From NCBI RefSeq assembly GCF_018613715.1, contig NZ_JAGGPT010000010.1, positions 186,001 to 250,000 on the forward strand: a stretch of DNA of 64,000 nt, read 5' to 3'. This DNA comes from Chryseobacterium sp. ISL-6. GTDB taxonomy: Bacteria; Bacteroidota; Bacteroidia; Flavobacteriales; Weeksellaceae. The position numbers and the translations under genes are program-made. Shown here piece by piece: positions 61,600-64,000 of this stretch (the stretch's first letter is position 1; each line of letters starts with the position of its first letter). The notes beneath the pieces were generated by a model. It worked only from the letters and a program-made list of their open reading frames with translations, was not told where the DNA came from and did no database searches.

Positions 61600-63942
61600 T
61601 TAATTTACTCTGTTCTTTTCATCAAACTTTATATTACGATCTGTTCCCTTTATTTTTTTGTTTCCAAAATTATAAGTTAATGAAAGATTAAGTCTTCTTC
61701 CATCATAGTAGTTATCATAAAAATGGGTTGAGTTGGTATAATATATCTCACCATTGCTTTTTGCTTGCCTGAAAATGTCTGAAACTACCAGGTTCATTTG
61801 AAGATTCTTATCCATCAGATTGAGTTTAATTCCTGAGGTAAAGTTTCCTACAAAATAAGAGTAGGTATTTCCAAAACTAGAAGGCAAACGTAACCAGTAG
61901 TTTAGGATTAGCTGTATGGTTTTAGCTTTATTCAATGATAGGTTATTCTGGAAATCCATTGTATAAGCATTTCCCTTTGAAGATGCTGCGTCTGTTGCAA
62001 AAACATGTGTTTTCATATAGGATACATCTGCCGAATAATTAACCTCCCATAATTTTAAAAAAGTATCTGAATAACTCAATGTTATTCCTGCACTGTTTTG
62101 ATTGTAATAGTTATCAAAAGTACTTATTCTGCTTTCTCCCTCCAGATTTACCAATTGGCCAAATGCACCTAAAATTCTTTGAAAATAGGCAGTAGCTGAT
62201 AATTTTCCTTTATAAATGTAAGACAATTCAAAATTATGGTTGATCGAAGGCTTCAGTACAGGATTCCCTGTAAAATATGAGTTTACATTAATGTACCAGC
62301 GATAGGGATTAATTGCTCTAAACCCAGGTCTGTTGATCCTCTTTGAATAATTAATGCTAAAGGTATTATTCTCATTGCTTTTATAGGTAGCATAGGCGGT
62401 CGGAAATAATTGACCATAAGAATTGCTGGTTGTCTGACTGGAATTTACAGAATTCCCATTTACAGTAGAATATTCATATCGAAGACCTGCTTTCGCTGTC
62501 CACTTTTCATTAAATTCTTTTTCCATGCTCAAATAAGCTGCATAATTTTTCTCGTTATATTCAAAGATATTGCTTTTGCCAGGATCTGTAATATAGTTTC
62601 CATTGATCAGGTTTTGATAGGCTACATCAGAATTATTGTCGAAATTGGTAAACTTCACCCCGCTCTCTATTTTTGCAAACTTATAAGGCAATGAGAGATC
62701 TGCTTGTCCAGAATAGATTTTATAATCCACAGTAGAGGGTGTTCTCACTACGGAATTGCTTCCTGAGTTCTCAGTAGTTGTAAAATTGATATTACTTTCT
62801 GGAATATTAGAAAAGTAATTACCTGTAATGCTCAACTTATTATCTTGTTTTCCAAATTTAAGGTCATAATAGGCACTTATTGTCTGTTGGTTACTTTTTG
62901 AGCGGTGTTTTGCATAGGTTAATAATGTATTCGTATAGTTTCCATTTTGGAAATAATCTGAGGTATTATAAATATCCATATTCGAATGACCATAACCAAT
63001 ATCATAAATAAATCCGGTATTTGATTTCGTATTAATTTGGTAATCTACACTAAGATTGGCACCTATCCCATCACTAAAGTCTCTTCTCTTATCTGAACTT
63101 ACCAATCCATCCTCTCCAATAATTTTATAATTTTCATATGATCTTTTCTCATTATCATATTGCCTTAATTTAAGTGAAGAACGCAGTCTTTCATTTTGAT
63201 AATTAATCGTGGCTGCATTAGAAACACCTTTATAAGTTGTCTGGACTAAACTGGTAGTTAAACTTCCGTTCCATCCAAGTTTTTGATTTTTCTTTAGAAC
63301 AATATTAATCAAGCCACTATTTCCCTGCGCTTCATATTTTGCCGGAGGCGCTGTAATTATTTCTATCTTTTCAATATTTTCTGATCTTAAACTTTTTAAA
63401 TAATTGATAAGCTCACTTCCGGAAAGATTTAAGATTCTTTCATTGATCATTACTGCTAATCCGCTTTTTCCTGCCATAGAAATACCTGAATTCTCATCCA
63501 CTTTGATCAACGGTGTATTTCCAAGAGCTTCTATCCCATCCATTCCCTGTGAAGCTACAGAGGCAGATATATTATAAATCAACCGATCTGCTTTTCTTTC
63601 AATAAGCTTTTTTCTGGCAGTAAGACTAACTTTCTCAATCTGCTTCTCCTGTCTTTTCTCAATTGTAAAATCCCTTCTTGTATCCATGGTTACAACAATA
63701 CTGGTAGTCAAAACCTCAGCTCCATCCTGAATAAGTTTAATATTATAATCTCCGTTTTCAGGTAATTTTAATGTATAATTTCCGTTTTCATCTGAAATAG
63801 CTGTTTGTCTGTACTTATCTTTAACAGCAATAACTTCAATATATGATGCTTCATTTCTATCCTGATGGATTTTCCCTGTTATAGTTTGAGATATCGCAAA
63901 AATTGGAAATAATATCAATCCTGAAACTAAAAATATTTTCAT
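61600..63942 (-). CDS. TonB-dependent receptor, outer-membrane beta-barrel family
   Basis: 780 aa. Signal peptide (about 1-18), a carboxypeptidase-regulatory-like domain (about 20-95, AISDENGNYTLKLPENGDY), a short plug with MDGIEALGNTPLIKVDENSG and LRSENIEKIEIITAPPAKYEA, then a barrel domain of the OMP_b-brl_3 type with a C-terminal LNLSLTYNFGNKK strand. It is likely a transporter or signal receptor rather than a SusC, since it lacks a SusD neighbour and the SusC plug motif. The start at 63942 gives the signal peptide; only 58 bp of upstream sequence is in the window. Confidence 0.9.
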   Translation of the reverse strand: MKIFLVSGLILFPIFAISQTITGKIHQDRNEASYIEVIAVKDKYRQTAISDENGNYTLKLPENGDYNIKLIQDGAEVLTTSIVVTMDTRRDFTIEKRQEKQIEKVSLTARKKLIERKADRLIYNISASVASQGMDGIEALGNTPLIKVDENSGISMAGKSGLAVMINERILNLSGSELINYLKSLRSENIEKIEIITAPPAKYEAQGNSGLINIVLKKNQKLGWNGSLTTSLVQTTYKGVSNAATINYQNERLRSSLKLRQYDNEKRSYENYKIIGEDGLVSSDKRRDFSDGIGANLSVDYQINTKSNTGFIYDIGYGHSNMDIYNTSDYFQNGNYTNTLLTYAKHRSKSNQQTISAYYDLKFGKQDNKLSITGNYFSNIPESNINFTTTENSGSNSVVRTPSTVDYKIYSGQADLSLPYKFAKIESGVKFTNFDNNSDVAYQNLINGNYITDPGKSNIFEYNEKNYAAYLSMEKEFNEKWTAKAGLRYEYSTVNGNSVNSSQTTSNSYGQLFPTAYATYKSNENNTFSINYSKRINRPGFRAINPYRWYINVNSYFTGNPVLKPSINHNFELSYIYKGKLSATAYFQRILGAFGQLVNLEGESRISTFDNYYNQNSAGITLSYSDTFLKLWEVNYSADVSYMKTHVFATDAASSKGNAYTMDFQNNLSLNKAKTIQLILNYWLRLPSSFGNTYSYFVGNFTSGIKLNLMDKNLQMNLVVSDIFRQAKSNGEIYYTNSTHFYDNYYDGRRLNLSLTYNFGNKKIKGTDRNIKFDEKNRVN

Positions 63943-64000
63943 TGTTATCGTTTCTATTAGGACAAGTCTTATCTTCCCTTTATTACATTTTAGTTCGTGT

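Overview
The window looks like a chromosome segment of a Chryseobacterium-type flavobacterium (Bacteroidota, Weeksellaceae). Signs are the low G+C content, TAnnTTTG promoter elements, SusC/SusD genes, a type IX secretion C-terminus, a CTnDOT-type integrase and MbpB-type mobilization genes, plus the gene content (sdhAB, dnaK, ppk-ppx, flotillin-NfeD, NifU-Mrp). The genus is an inference; no rRNA or tRNA gene was seen.

Left chromosomal part (1-10.25 kb): the end of sdhA and all of sdhB, a nucleoid-associated protein, two tandem small-membrane-protein/helical-protein pairs, a periplasmic thioredoxin, a membrane acyltransferase, an AraC regulator with DoxX and cupin genes, and a membrane-bound winged-helix regulator.

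Middle (about 10.51-46.08 kb): a genomic island of about 35.5 kb that appears to be inserted in the 3' end of dnaK. The last five DnaK codons and stop, the AT-rich spacer and the terminator hairpin recur in diverged form at 10.45-10.53 kb. The right end carries the mobility machinery: a zinc-ribbon/HTH protein, tyrosine integrase, excisionase-like HTH, SF3 helicase, Toprim primase, an iteron-like array, an oriT-like inverted repeat, a MobC-like protein, a relaxase and a membrane mobilization protein. There are no T4SS genes, so it reads as an integrative mobilizable element.

Island cargo runs left to right. (a) A defence cluster: a 130-aa protein with a Cap4-nuclease/NB-ARC/TPR STAND protein; a DUF4297 nuclease with a frameshifted Rad50-like ATPase (ABC-3C-like); a HEPN protein; and an ImmA/IrrE-HTH + unknown + OLD-nuclease operon whose promoter lies between two identical 18-bp operators. 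(b) A TPR-AraC regulator, MauE, a DUF6520-like secreted protein, SusD, SusC and TlpA. (c) A secreted RHS/SleB-like cell-wall hydrolase with a candidate lipoprotein immunity gene, set between two transglutaminase-like paralogues and facing a small HTH regulator across an operator-like inverted repeat.

Right chromosomal part (46-64 kb): dnaK, an alpha/beta-hydrolase relic, ppk1-ppx, an NAD(P)-binding protein, a type IX-secreted choice-of-anchor I protein, a LuxR-type response regulator, flotillin and NfeD, NifU C-domain and Mrp/ApbC, a small protein with a missing start, and a TonB-dependent receptor.

The best candidates for something undescribed are the ImmA/IrrE-unknown-OLD operon with its operator pair, the 130-aa/Cap4-STAND pair, and the RHS-hydrolase operon with transglutaminase-like partners.
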